Below, in pieces: positions 35,790-43,297 of a stretch of DNA of 50,168 nucleotides. Numbering within the stretch: the first letter of the stretch is position 1; the number at the start of each line of letters is the position of its first letter. The notes under the pieces are model-generated. The model was not told the DNA's origin, ran no database searches, and saw nothing but the letters and a program-made list of their open reading frames with translations. A program made the position numbers and the translations under genes. Origin of the DNA: a virus; the IMG/VR virus record IMGVR_UViG_3300027833_000073, positions 1 to 50,168 of that record; one strand, written 5' to 3'.

Positions 35790-36147
35790 AAATTCCAGAA
35801 TCTATTAGTGTTGCGTTTTGTGGTATGTGTTCGTTAAAATACAACCATGCATCAACTGTTATTAATTTACCTTTTCTATCTATAACTTCTACAGATGTTT
35901 TACTTCTTACATACCATTCAGGGTGACATTCTAAAATATCAAGGTTGTACATAGTGTCATTGCTAACACTATATACTTCACCTGATATGTAAGAAGACTT
36001 AAACCTTTTAGATACGTATGGTATACCACTAGAATACATTACAAACTTTTCTTTAGTTTGTGCTACACCTATTAGTTTAGATTGTTTTAACAACCCGTGG
36101 TTACTAAAGCCTTGCTTTAGAGTACCGTATACAAATACTAACTCCAT
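35746..36147 (-). CDS. Gamma-glutamylcyclotransferase (GGCT/AIG2-like) protein
   Basis: 133 residues, the usual single-domain length. VFVYGTLKQG (4-13) is the nucleotide-loop-like signature of the BtrG/GGCT fold; the general-base glutamate is E73 in LDILECHPEWYVR. The fold opens gamma-glutamyl amines to 5-oxoproline. In the same operon lie an amidoligase and a class II glutamine amidotransferase, a trio predicted elsewhere to build and remove glutamyl-type conjugates. Start shares one base with the stop of the exonuclease gene. Confidence 0.85.
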   Translation of the reverse strand: MELVFVYGTLKQGFSNHGLLKQSKLIGVAQTKEKFVMYSSGIPYVSKRFKSSYISGEVYSVSNDTMYNLDILECHPEWYVRSKTSVEVIDRKGKLITVDAWLYFNEHIPQNATLIDSGIYGQNKASRLNSLLL

Positions 36148-36929
36148 TATACAATAACTACATTACCACCGTTAAGGTCAGTTACCATATCTTCTTGTAT
36201 TACTTTATAATAGAAATTTAAACAACCTGCAACTTCTTTGTTACCATGTTCTATTGCCTTGTCACTCATCTGATATATACCTATACCAAATGGTGCTTTT
36301 AGCTCACACATTATAAAGAAGAACTTTTTCTTTTGTGTACCATTTAAATAGAAAGCTGCTTGCTGTGTGATGTTATAGTCTGTAGCAAACTTTTGAAAGG
36401 CTTTTAAGTTAGCTCCTTTACTTGTAGTCTTAAGGTCTACTAAATACTCATCACCTTCTGCGTCTACTTTACCTTTACACTTGATACCTGTTTCTACATC
36501 TTCCCAAAAGTGTATCACTTCTCGTTGTTTAGCACCTTCAAGTAATTTTCTTGAGTTAGGGTTAGCCATAAGAGCTGTATCCATACGTTCAAATATTAAT
36601 TCGTAATGTGCTGGTACTGGCTTCCTATCTCCGATAGTTTCTAAGAACTCTGCATATAACTCTTTACCTGCTTTAGTACGCTTGTCAACCTTTGGTGCAT
36701 ATACGTAACGTTTATCAAACTCTTTTGGTTCAAGTACGTAGCAATGAAATGCACTACCAACTAATAAAGATTCTGATTCTTTATGTTCAGTGTTCAGGTA
36801 ATGTTCTAGCTCTATTGTACTACCGTTATTAAGCTGTTTAAGCATACTGTTGGTAACATACATGTTATCTGCAAAGTATGATTCATCATCTTTAATGTAA
36901 TCGTCTGTAAGTTTTTTAATTTCTCTCAT
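36147..36929 (-). CDS. RecE/Exo VIII-like PD-(D/E)XK exonuclease
   Basis: 260 residues. GSAFHCYVLEPKEF (58-71) is the typical helix of the RecE/Exo VIII group; the catalytic core is K154-V-D156 and V-D165-L-K167 (GKVDAEGDEYLVDLKTT), followed by a Gln-containing helix (NITQQAAFYL). It should degrade 5' strands from DNA ends to feed single-strand annealing. The annealing partner is probably the Sak4-like ATPase and SSB a few genes upstream. Overlaps the HTH gene by 4 nt. Confidence 0.88.
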   Translation of the reverse strand: MREIKKLTDDYIKDDESYFADNMYVTNSMLKQLNNGSTIELEHYLNTEHKESESLLVGSAFHCYVLEPKEFDKRYVYAPKVDKRTKAGKELYAEFLETIGDRKPVPAHYELIFERMDTALMANPNSRKLLEGAKQREVIHFWEDVETGIKCKGKVDAEGDEYLVDLKTTSKGANLKAFQKFATDYNITQQAAFYLNGTQKKKFFFIMCELKAPFGIGIYQMSDKAIEHGNKEVAGCLNFYYKVIQEDMVTDLNGGNVVIV

Positions 36930-37150
36930 TGCTTTAGTGTGTATTTAGTTACGTATGCGTTTGTGTTGTATCTAGTAGGTGCTGCAATAGTTTCTTTTTC
37001 TATTGTTTTCCCATCATCTATTAGTGTAAATATTGTAGCTGCTAACCTTGTATTACCAAGCTCTCTAAATGCTTCTAAAGATGTAATACTATTGTGTGTT
37101 TTAAACCACTCTAATAGTCTAGTCTTGTGTGTGTGTTTTTCCTTAGTCAT
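36926..37150 (-). CDS. Winged-helix DNA-binding protein, 74 aa
   Basis: Typical small phage winged helix: KTRLLEWFKTHNSITSLEAF followed by ELGNTRLAATIFTLIDDGKT, ending with a wing ITKYT-like strand. It is of the type often seen beside phage recombination genes. ATGA overlap with the exonuclease gene and an 8-nt overlap with the small gene upstream. Probably a local transcription regulator or an accessory to recombination. Confidence 0.72.
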   Translation of the reverse strand: MTKEKHTHKTRLLEWFKTHNSITSLEAFRELGNTRLAATIFTLIDDGKTIEKETIAAPTRYNTNAYVTKYTLKQ

Positions 37151-37268
37151 TTTTTAACAGTTTTATAATGTTTTCGATTTCATAAATTTCGTCACTACCT
37201 ATTCTATCGCTCCAATTAAGTAGAGATTTTAATCTACTTATTGCCGCTATTGAAATTGTTTTGTTCAT
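37143..37268 (-). CDS. Small helical protein, 41 aa
   Basis: MNKTISIAAISRLKSLLNWS followed by an amphipathic helix and a KND end. The stop overlaps the HTH gene's ATG (ATGACTAA), a junction repeated at 42266. It overlaps the end of the RusA-like gene by 35 nt. No motif. Coding status rests on junction and composition. Confidence 0.5.
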   Translation of the reverse strand: MNKTISIAAISRLKSLLNWSDRIGSDEIYEIENIIKLLKND

Positions 37269-37641
37269 CTTTTAGTATTTTTATAATTACTCCTGGGTTT
37301 TCTTTATCAACGTGGTATCCGTGAAAGTATGGTACTAAGTTGTGTATATCGTCATCTTCAATCCATCCGTATTTAACCATCAGGTCTTGTACAGTTTGTG
37401 CTGGATTGATATAGTCAAACCTACGTTTGCTATTGCGTATGAAATAGAAAGATATATGCAAAGGTTTAGGTAAGTCTTTAGTAAGCTCTATAAAACGTTC
37501 TGTTTGTTCGACGTAATATTTTTTGCTTTTCTTTATATACTCTCTTGTTGCCTTGCTGTTTATCAGGTATTTACCTGTCCATTGCTTGCTGTTCTTACTT
37601 GAACTAACATTAAATGGTATAAATATTTCATTCTTTTTCAT
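37234..37641 (-). CDS. RusA-like Holliday-junction resolvase
   Basis: 135 residues. The RusA acidic set is visible: RRFDYINPAQTVQDLM with D76, N79 and D86, and the EDDDI turn (D96-D98) that ends the motif, then a PGVIIKI strand. RusA-family enzymes cut four-way junctions left by recombination or replication. Context with exonuclease, Sak4 and SSB fits. Overlaps the NinB-like gene by 14 nt. Confidence 0.78.
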   Translation of the reverse strand: MKKNEIFIPFNVSSSKNSKQWTGKYLINSKATREYIKKSKKYYVEQTERFIELTKDLPKPLHISFYFIRNSKRRFDYINPAQTVQDLMVKYGWIEDDDIHNLVPYFHGYHVDKENPGVIIKILKDEQNNFNSGNK

Positions 37642-38026
37642 GTGGGTCGGGTATATAAACGCTTAGTGTTTGTGATGCCCATATCTTAACTTCATCAATG
37701 AACTCTAACATTTCTTTATTGTTCATCTTAGTAGTACTTTCCGTAGTGTCATACCATTCATCATCTATAAGGATTTTCTTTTTTAGAAAAGTTTGCTTTA
37801 ACAGCTCGTGTGTCTCTTCTTTAGTATACCCTGTATAGTCGGATATAATCTTGACAACAACTCCCCAATAGTATTGATTCAATTGGTTACTTCTTTTAGG
37901 TTTGTACTCTTTTATAGTTATTTCGACTGTCTTATCTTCGTATCTACAAATGTCTTCGTTAAGTCTGGATATATCACCAAAGTGTAGTTTACACTTTATT
38001 ACTTTAGCTACATGTTTTAACTTCAT
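37628..38026 (-). CDS. NinB-like recombination protein
   Basis: 132 residues. KRSNQLNQYYWGVVVKIISD followed by a helical middle, STTKMNNKEM and a closing YIPDP fit the phage NinB/recombination-mediator pattern (basic start of helix, 'QN.YYW', late 'F...W'). The similarity is moderate. Placement between SSB and a RusA-like resolvase supports a recombination role. A strong hairpin lies just before its start codon. Confidence 0.62.
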   Translation of the reverse strand: MKLKHVAKVIKCKLHFGDISRLNEDICRYEDKTVEITIKEYKPKRSNQLNQYYWGVVVKIISDYTGYTKEETHELLKQTFLKKKILIDDEWYDTTESTTKMNNKEMLEFIDEVKIWASQTLSVYIPDPHEKE

Positions 38027-38034
38027 AATATATA

Positions 38035-38056
38035 AGGGGTAGTTTTACCTACCCCT
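38035..38056 (-). promoter_or_regulatory. Strong intercistronic hairpin after SSB gene
   Basis: AGGGGTAG (38035-38042), 6-nt loop, CTACCCCT (38049-38056): a perfect 8-bp stem, extendable by four A-T pairs past a bulge. It lies between the SSB stop and the NinB-like start, which begins 9 nt later. No U-tract. It likely protects the 3' end of SSB mRNA or lowers downstream expression, giving more SSB than recombinase. Confidence 0.6.
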
Positions 38057-38066
38057 ATATAATTAT

Positions 38067-38612
38067 TTAGAAAGGCATGTCGCTTCCTGCTACATTTTGG
38101 TTAGCACCTATGTATGCATCATGTGCAGCTTTGTAAGATGCTTGGTCAGACGGTGACAATACTTTATTGTATTTGTCTGTCCATTGCAATGGTTGGTCAC
38201 CAGCTGTAGAATATTTATAATCGACTACACTTTTAACAACAGGCATACCTGTGTCTTTGTCGTTTGTCCAGTACTCTCTTGAACATAACAAAACATTGAT
38301 GTCTTTACCTAATGCTTCTTTACATGCTAGTGGTACGTTGTTAAGATTAGTTACACCTGCTGAGCGTAAAAATCCTGCAAATATCTTCTTGCGTATAGCT
38401 ACTGCAGCTTCAGACGTTGTATCATCAGCTCCAGACATTTTAAGATATGCAATACCTTGTTGGTTCTGAACTTTGAACTCTGTGTAAGGCATACCTGTGT
38501 AACCTTCTCTCTGTTCAGATGATTTGAATTCCATGATTCGTACTTTGTGTACACCTGCTTGTAGGTAGTTAGTAGTTGTGCTAACTTCTACTTCGTTTAA
38601 ATTGTCAAACAT
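38067..38612 (-). CDS. Single-strand DNA-binding-like protein with SSB-type tail
   Basis: 181 residues. N-terminal 130 residues are beta-rich (GVHKVRIMEFKSSEQ, then TEFKVQNQQGIAYLKM), compatible with an OB-type phage SSB; the last 45 are flexible, and the protein ends in GSDMPF, close to the SSB C-terminal DDDIPF tip that recruits repair proteins. It directly precedes genes for NinB-, RusA- and RecE-like proteins and follows the Sak4-like ATPase, the usual partner. OB fold is inferred, not read from a signature. Confidence 0.75.
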   Translation of the reverse strand: MFDNLNEVEVSTTTNYLQAGVHKVRIMEFKSSEQREGYTGMPYTEFKVQNQQGIAYLKMSGADDTTSEAAVAIRKKIFAGFLRSAGVTNLNNVPLACKEALGKDINVLLCSREYWTNDKDTGMPVVKSVVDYKYSTAGDQPLQWTDKYNKVLSPSDQASYKAAHDAYIGANQNVAGSDMPF

Positions 38613-38636
38613 TTTTTTTCTTTGTTTGGTTTATAA

Positions 38637-39272
38637 TTAACTGTAATACTCTTCGCACTTTTCTATAACCTGTGCAAGGTCGTTGTCTATGTATAGATTA
38701 TCAAACATTTCCATTGGACTCTTGGCTGAGTCTTTACCAGTGGATTGAGTTCTAAATCTGTATTCAGAAACATCGTTTGTGTATCTATTGTCTGTATATA
38801 GACATACAACAAACTCTTTCTCTACACGTTTCTTCCATCTGTTACCATCTACAGCTACAAAACGTTCTTGTACGCCGTCATCGCCATCGTAAGCACCGTC
38901 TATAGCTAAGAATACTATGTATTTGTTGCTATTCTTACTCATGTTTAAGATTCTATCGATTTCTTTGTTGTAAAATGACCATACATCAAAGCCTTTAAAT
39001 CTTACATCTGCTTCTCTGTATATCATTTCTACAAGAGAGGTGAATGATTCTATAACAATAGTTTTAATTTCATCAGATTCTACTGCTTTCTTGAACGCTG
39101 CATTAAACGTATTCAAGTCAGGTATACCTACGTTTTTAAATTTCATAGCACCTTTGAACGGTAATTGTTTACGCTCAATGTTTAGTACAGCTGTAGTTTC
39201 TGGGTTTAAATTTCTTAGAGACGAGGATTTACCTGAGCCACTCTTTCCTACTACAATAATGTTTGCTTTCAT
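38637..39272 (-). CDS. Sak4-like RecA-type recombination ATPase
   Basis: 211 residues. Walker A GKSGSGKSS (9-17), Walker B-like strand KTIVIESF (about 68-75), and a YIVFLAIDGAYDGDDG segment, all at spacings typical of phage Sak4 single-strand annealing ATPases. Sak4 proteins work with SSB, which is the next gene. ATGA-type overlap with the HU-like gene upstream. Expected to anneal or pair strands for phage recombination. Confidence 0.78.
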   Translation of the reverse strand: MKANIIVVGKSGSGKSSSLRNLNPETTAVLNIERKQLPFKGAMKFKNVGIPDLNTFNAAFKKAVESDEIKTIVIESFTSLVEMIYREADVRFKGFDVWSFYNKEIDRILNMSKNSNKYIVFLAIDGAYDGDDGVQERFVAVDGNRWKKRVEKEFVVCLYTDNRYTNDVSEYRFRTQSTGKDSAKSPMEMFDNLYIDNDLAQVIEKCEEYYS

Positions 39273-39496
39273 TTGTTTTTTGTTTTTAGTTGTTTAATTG
39301 TTTTGATGTTATAGGTTTTGGTCTTTTTGCTTGATGCACTAACAAATTTTGCAAAACCTCTAAGCATCACTTTATCACCTTTACTTATTCTTTCTTTAAC
39401 TTCTGCAAACGTCTTGTTAATAACAGCACGTATGGTTTCTTTATTGAAAGGTAGAGTATCATTGATTTTATTGACTATATCTTCTGAGTTTTTCAT
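39269..39496 (-). CDS. HU/IHF-like DNA-bending protein, 75 aa
   Basis: Helical N-terminus (INDTLPFNKETIRAVINKTF) and the HU signature KGDKVMLRGFAKF (39-51). It is shorter than host HU (about 90), the beta arm being cut to a few residues followed by a Lys-rich tail, so DNA wrapping may be altered. Led by its own promoter inside the 41-nt gap after the DnaB gene. Overlaps the Sak4-like gene by 4 nt. Confidence 0.8.
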   Translation of the reverse strand: MKNSEDIVNKINDTLPFNKETIRAVINKTFAEVKERISKGDKVMLRGFAKFVSASSKKTKTYNIKTIKQLKTKNK

Positions 39497-39501
39497 ATAC
39501 G

Positions 39502-39532
39502 TAAAGATACAAAATATATATTTATTAACAAA
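39502..39532 (-). promoter_or_regulatory. Bacteroidota-type promoter before HU-like gene
   Basis: On the minus strand TTTG (39529-39532), 19 nt, TATCTTTA (39502-39509). This equals the Bacteroidota consensus TTTG-N19-TAnnTTTG with one mismatch in the last base. It lies in the 41-nt gap behind the DnaB gene and 6 nt before the HU start, so the leader would be very short. It would let host sigma-ABfr-type polymerase read the recombination half of the operon independently. Confidence 0.68.
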
Positions 39533-39537
39533 GTGTA

Positions 39538-40827
39538 TTAGTAAATATTTTCTATTTCGTCAAATTTAGTTAAGTAGTTTGTCCACTTAAGCCATTTGCT
39601 TCCTATACCTATATTTCTACCCTTAGCAAATATTATTTCTGCTCTAGCTTCTGTGCTTTTGCCTTCGCTGTCTGCATCAATACCGTAATATTCTGGCCTG
39701 TATACAAACACTACTGCATCTGCTGCTTGTTCTATTTCACCTGATTCTCTAAGATTAGATAGCATTGGCCTGCATCCTTCATTACGTTCTACACCCCTAG
39801 ATAATTGCGATAAAGCAATTACTGTAATGTCTAGCTCTTTAGCTATGTTTTTAAGGGAGCGTGCAATGACAGATACCTCTTGCTCCCTGCTTCTTCCTTT
39901 AAGCATGTTGCTCACAAGCTGGAGATAATCTATCATTACAAGCTTAACACCCTTAGTAATAACATATTGCCTAATTTTATTAAGCAAATAGCGAAGGCTG
40001 GTGCTTTTACAATCGTCTATATACAAAGGCAACTTCTCAATGCTACCCGTAGCACTATGAATAGTACTCCATTCATCAGCCGTTAGAGTACCTTTTATCA
40101 GGTATCTATTGTCTATATTAGTTTCGCAACTTAATATTCTAGACATTAACTGTGTTGTAGACATCTCGTAAGAGAATATAACGCTATTATGGCCTGCTCT
40201 AGCAGCATTTGATGATAAAGCTAGTGCAAAGGACGTCTTACCCATAGATGACGCACCACCGACGATAATAAGGTCTTGAGGTTGCCAACCACCTGTAAAC
40301 CTATCGATAGATGAAAAGCCTGAAGTTATACCACTTATACCAGATGATAGTGAATTTTTCTCTATGACTGCTATGGTATCACGCAAATGCTGAGTAATTT
40401 CTACAATAGAACCAACATCAGACTTACTTACATCAATTAATGATTTTTCTATAATAGAAATATTATCATCTACGTCTTTGTTGTCAATGTTGTGTAATAC
40501 GTTTTGACATAAAGACTTAACAACAGACTTTTTATGGTCGTTTTTAAGATGCATTATACAGGTTAGAGTCTCGTGCATGTAACTTATACCACTGTCTGAA
40601 CATACTGCTAGATGATAAGAAATATTATCGATACCCTGTATATCTGTACTAGCTTTTAGTATATCAAACTTTCTACCTTGTTGATACTCTGCATCTAACC
40701 ATACAAATATTTCACGATGTATAGGGTCAGTGAATAGTTCAGGCACAAGAATTTCATTATACTCGTAGTAATCAGATACTTTGTGTATAAGCTTACTAAT
40801 TAGTATTTGCTCTATATTACCGTTCAT
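39538..40827 (-). CDS. dnaB: Replicative DNA helicase, DnaB family
   Basis: 429 residues, normal for phage DnaB. N-terminal helical domain 1-135 (IEQILISKLIHKVSDYYEYN), linker, then RecA-like domain: Walker A GGASSMGKTS (190-199), SYEMS (219-223), Walker B LVMIDYLQLV (296-305), SQLSRGVE and the SNLRESGEIEQAAD motif with the arginine-finger region. It unwinds DNA at the phage fork. The loader is probably the overlapping upstream gene. No primase, polymerase or clamp lies in the window, so the phage uses host enzymes or genes outside. Confidence 0.95.
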   Translation of the reverse strand: MNGNIEQILISKLIHKVSDYYEYNEILVPELFTDPIHREIFVWLDAEYQQGRKFDILKASTDIQGIDNISYHLAVCSDSGISYMHETLTCIMHLKNDHKKSVVKSLCQNVLHNIDNKDVDDNISIIEKSLIDVSKSDVGSIVEITQHLRDTIAVIEKNSLSSGISGITSGFSSIDRFTGGWQPQDLIIVGGASSMGKTSFALALSSNAARAGHNSVIFSYEMSTTQLMSRILSCETNIDNRYLIKGTLTADEWSTIHSATGSIEKLPLYIDDCKSTSLRYLLNKIRQYVITKGVKLVMIDYLQLVSNMLKGRSREQEVSVIARSLKNIAKELDITVIALSQLSRGVERNEGCRPMLSNLRESGEIEQAADAVVFVYRPEYYGIDADSEGKSTEARAEIIFAKGRNIGIGSKWLKWTNYLTKFDEIENIY

Positions 40828-41410
40828 CTCTCTGAGTTTTATTGTTTATACTTATGTAGTTTTTACCTGCTACAAATTCATCGTTATAGCGTTCGTGTTT
40901 AATCCATCTCTCTGCGTCTGGTAGTCTAGGTACAAAAGAACCTTTACGTTCTTCTTTTACTTTGTATTCTAACTGTGCATTGATAGATGACATTATTTTA
41001 GCTATTAACTTATCGTCAGGACGTAATCTTTTCCACTCGAACAGCGCTTTTTTCTTACCTACTTTAATTGGATAAGAATTCCAAAATGTTTCAAATGTAC
41101 TTTCAAGATGCAAACGTTCCTGTGTTGTCATTCGTTTACCTACAACATTAAGTGTTTCTTTTGCTTTTTTAGTAAATGCTATGAACTCATTTTTAATTTG
41201 TATGTATCCATAGTATTCTAGCTCAAGGTAACATAAATCCAACTGCTCATCACTTATACCATACACCTTTCCTAGTGCTGGATGCCGTATATCATGCATA
41301 CTTGTAGATACATGGTAGTCCAACACTAAGAAAGATAGTAATGATATTTTTATATTTGAATCTTCATACAAACATAGTAAAGTATTTATTGCAGATGTTA
41401 ATTTAAGCAT
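40817..41410 (-). CDS. Replisome organiser / helicase-loader-like protein
   Basis: 197 residues, overlapping dnaB by 11 nt. The N-terminal 90 residues look like a winged helix (LLSFLVLDYHVS, VYGISDEQLDLCYLELEYYG). The C-terminal part FETFWNSYPIKVGKKKALFE, then FVPRLPDAERWIKHERYNDE, is the common tail of phage replication initiators and DnaT/DnaD-like loaders. It should recognise the origin and bring DnaB. Confidence 0.75.
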   Translation of the reverse strand: MLKLTSAINTLLCLYEDSNIKISLLSFLVLDYHVSTSMHDIRHPALGKVYGISDEQLDLCYLELEYYGYIQIKNEFIAFTKKAKETLNVVGKRMTTQERLHLESTFETFWNSYPIKVGKKKALFEWKRLRPDDKLIAKIMSSINAQLEYKVKEERKGSFVPRLPDAERWIKHERYNDEFVAGKNYISINNKTQRDER

Positions 41411-42273
41411 CCAGTATCTTTCATATGCTTTACAATCTTTTGTACAACTTTTTTAGATACTTCGCTACCTTTACCAACTATACTATTCATTACATAGTCT
41501 TCAGACTCCATACTGTGAGTAATGTAGTGAGTCATACCATTGAATAATCCATAGTAAGTATTACCTTTAGATTGCATCTCAGATAAAACTGACTCTTCTA
41601 CTAGCTTACGTCTGGTGTAGTAAGGTGTACGTAATACTTTACCTTTTGAGTTAGCAACAATATCCATCACTTCAGATACTATTGGACTTTCCATCGATAA
41701 CCTATGACCCTGCATCTTTTTCATAAGGTTAGATATACCACGTATGTTGCTATTAATCATATCTTCAAGTGTGTTACTACCTTCGATACTTGATATAGCC
41801 TTAGTATGTTTAACAATATGAGCTTTATCTTTGTCATTCATCAGAACACCAAACATATTACTACAACTGTGTATCTTGTTACATACACCGAACACTAGTT
41901 TTTGACTACCATCATGTGATGATAAACCATACACAAATGTATCTGCTAGTTCTTGACCCCAGTCAGCTTTATAAGTTGTCTTTATATAGAAGTATACCTT
42001 ACGGCCATGGTTAAAATGTCCACACTTAGATTCAGCTAAGTCGTAATTACCATCACCAATCTTTTCTAGTATATAATCTAACAACTCGTTGTTTTGTTTT
42101 ACAGTGTATTTACTTTTCACTGTACCTAATGCTGTGCCTGAATTTACATTTACTGTAGCATAGAATGGTGTTTTATTATAGTCGTCTGCATGTAGCACAT
42201 CATATGTATGTACAGGCACTTTCTCAACGGTAAAGTCTAACCCTCCGTTCTGTAAAAATTGTTGTCTAGTCAT
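41398..42273 (-). CDS. DUF932 phage/plasmid-like protein
   Basis: 291 residues. YATVNVNSGTALGTVKSKYT, a GRKVYFYIKT strand, a SHDGSQKLVFGV block and CSNMF form the DUF932 pattern (TIGR03299-type). The family is frequent on phages and plasmids beside replication or nuclease genes, and its biochemical role is unknown. It overlaps the replisome organiser by 13 nt and the 46-aa gene upstream by 8 nt (ATGACTAG). Confidence 0.82.
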   Translation of the reverse strand: MTRQQFLQNGGLDFTVEKVPVHTYDVLHADDYNKTPFYATVNVNSGTALGTVKSKYTVKQNNELLDYILEKIGDGNYDLAESKCGHFNHGRKVYFYIKTTYKADWGQELADTFVYGLSSHDGSQKLVFGVCNKIHSCSNMFGVLMNDKDKAHIVKHTKAISSIEGSNTLEDMINSNIRGISNLMKKMQGHRLSMESPIVSEVMDIVANSKGKVLRTPYYTRRKLVEESVLSEMQSKGNTYYGLFNGMTHYITHSMESEDYVMNSIVGKGSEVSKKVVQKIVKHMKDTGCLN

Positions 42274-42406
42274 TGTTTAATAATTTATCTGCAGCATCTA
42301 GTGCTTGTTCGTATTTTTTCCACTTTTTGTAACCCATACTAGAAATGTCTATTTGGACAGCGTCTAGCATAGTTACAAGTTCTTTAATGATTTCTTTTTC
42401 AGTCAT
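42266..42406 (-). CDS. Small helical protein, 46 aa
   Basis: MTEKEIIKELVTMLDAVQID followed by a Lys-rich helix and an ADKLLNND end. Start overlaps the stop of the 56-aa gene (TAATG); stop overlaps the DUF932 start (ATGACTAG). Coupled junctions on both sides and a clear amphipathic helix support it. Function unknown. Confidence 0.62.
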   Translation of the reverse strand: MTEKEIIKELVTMLDAVQIDISSMGYKKWKKYEQALDAADKLLNND

Positions 42407-42576
42407 TACTTAATTTTTCTACCATTTAATGTATGTGAATAGCTTGAAGATGATTTAATTGGTTTATTGTTACTACTACTGTAGTAACCTCCTGTCAAAC
42501 CAACTGAACCAAATTGTAAAACATCAGTGGTTTCTGTAACCATCTTTGGTTTATCTGTTGTTTTTTTTGTCGTCAT
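42406..42576 (-). CDS. Small Ser/Thr-rich protein, 56 aa
   Basis: MTTKKTTDKPKMVTETTDVL, a GSVGLTGGYYSSS centre and a SSYSHTLNGRKIK end; low-complexity and probably disordered. TAATG overlap with the next gene; overlaps the 60-aa gene upstream by 26 nt. No family recognised. Confidence 0.55.
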   Translation of the reverse strand: MTTKKTTDKPKMVTETTDVLQFGSVGLTGGYYSSSNNKPIKSSSSYSHTLNGRKIK

Positions 42577-42733
42577 CTATCTGTTTTTCTAATAGTTGTT
42601 CTTCGTGCATAACACGTTGTTGTTGTTCTGTATCCATAGCTTTTATGAATAACATTTCTGCGTCTGCATCTCTGTACAGGCTTGATATATTTGCTTCTGC
42701 TATTTGTATAGCTAGCTTTTTCATTACTCCCAT
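42551..42733 (-). CDS. Small helical protein, 60 aa
   Basis: Entirely helical and charged (AEANISSLYRDADAEMLFIK, then EEQLLEKQIDDDKK). The start is preceded by the AACAACTAAAACT leader, also found before the next gene upstream, which in this SD-free genome marks a ribosome loading site. Function unknown. Confidence 0.6.
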   Translation of the reverse strand: MGVMKKLAIQIAEANISSLYRDADAEMLFIKAMDTEQQQRVMHEEQLLEKQIDDDKKNNR

Positions 42734-42737
42734 AGTT

Positions 42738-43070
42738 TTAGTTGTTTTGGTTTTTAATAAACTCTATTACTGCTTGGTAAACAGATTTAATTTCAATTTG
42801 AACTAGTGTGTGCGTTATATTATCCCATTCTTCTGAATTATAAAGTTCATCAGAATCATCTTCCATTACTAATATCTTTATCTTCTTAACTACTGGCATA
42901 AGCCAATCCCAAGATAAATGATACCTCATTTCGTGAAGTTCAACATCTACCACAAAAGTAATGGCGCTGGCTTCTTCAATACCCTTGTATGTATAAAGTG
43001 TAGCATCAGAAATTTCATTAAATGGGGTTTCTAAACCCATAAATTCTGCTATAAGTTTATTGTTTTTCAT
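42738..43070 (-). CDS. Unknown early protein, 110 aa
   Basis: Start set at ATG 43070 (MKNNKLIAEFMGLETPFNE) because a conserved AAAACAACTAAAATT leader sits just before it; the longer frame to 43130 would begin in the leader. KLIAEFMG is a start seen in many flavobacterial and phage small proteins. The middle holds LHEMRYHLSWDWLMPVVKKI. Function unknown. First gene after the structured gap at 43.1-43.3 kb. Confidence 0.68.
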   Translation of the reverse strand: MKNNKLIAEFMGLETPFNEISDATLYTYKGIEEASAITFVVDVELHEMRYHLSWDWLMPVVKKIKILVMEDDSDELYNSEEWDNITHTLVQIEIKSVYQAVIEFIKNQNN

Positions 43071-43140
43071 AATTTTAGTTGTTTTAGTTATGAGCCAATT
43101 AATCTTCCTATTTGGCTCATATTCTGACACGCAATATTAC

Positions 43141-43194
43141 ACCCGTTAGGGTATAATTAATCACTTATCAATACATTTTATACCCGTTAGGGTA
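43141..43194. repeat. Pair of ACCCGTTAGGGTA repeats
   Basis: Direct copies at 43141-43153 and 43182-43194, 41 bp apart, each an inverted repeat ACCC-GTTA-GGGT. They lie 70-125 nt upstream of the 110-aa gene's start. Spacing near four helical turns and internal symmetry suit a dimeric operator bound on one face of DNA; a role in RNA is also possible. Confidence 0.6.
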
Positions 43195-43209
43195 CGATTT
43201 AAAATAATA

Positions 43210-43295
43210 TATAGTAGGCGCACATGTGGTTTGCCAGGCTCGCACTAGTATCACGGTCTTAAAAGAGTGTACACTACTTACTCTTACCTACTATA
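43210..43295 (-). ncRNA. Candidate structured RNA, 86 nt
   Basis: TATAGTAGG (43210-43218) pairs perfectly with CCTACTATA (43287-43295), enclosing an AAGAGT/ACTCTT hairpin (43263-43268 with 43280-43285) and a GC-rich arm with the palindrome CACATGTG. GC is clearly above neighbouring DNA. It falls between the amidoligase stop (43298) and the next gene, so it is in the operon transcript. It may be a processed RNA or attenuator. A tRNA was considered and excluded. Confidence 0.45.
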
Positions 43296-43297
43296 AA

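Noticed and set aside
43210-43295. tRNA gene
   Set aside because: The closing stem and length look tRNA-like, but neither strand has a T-arm with TTCRA or a normal anticodon arm at the proper distances.
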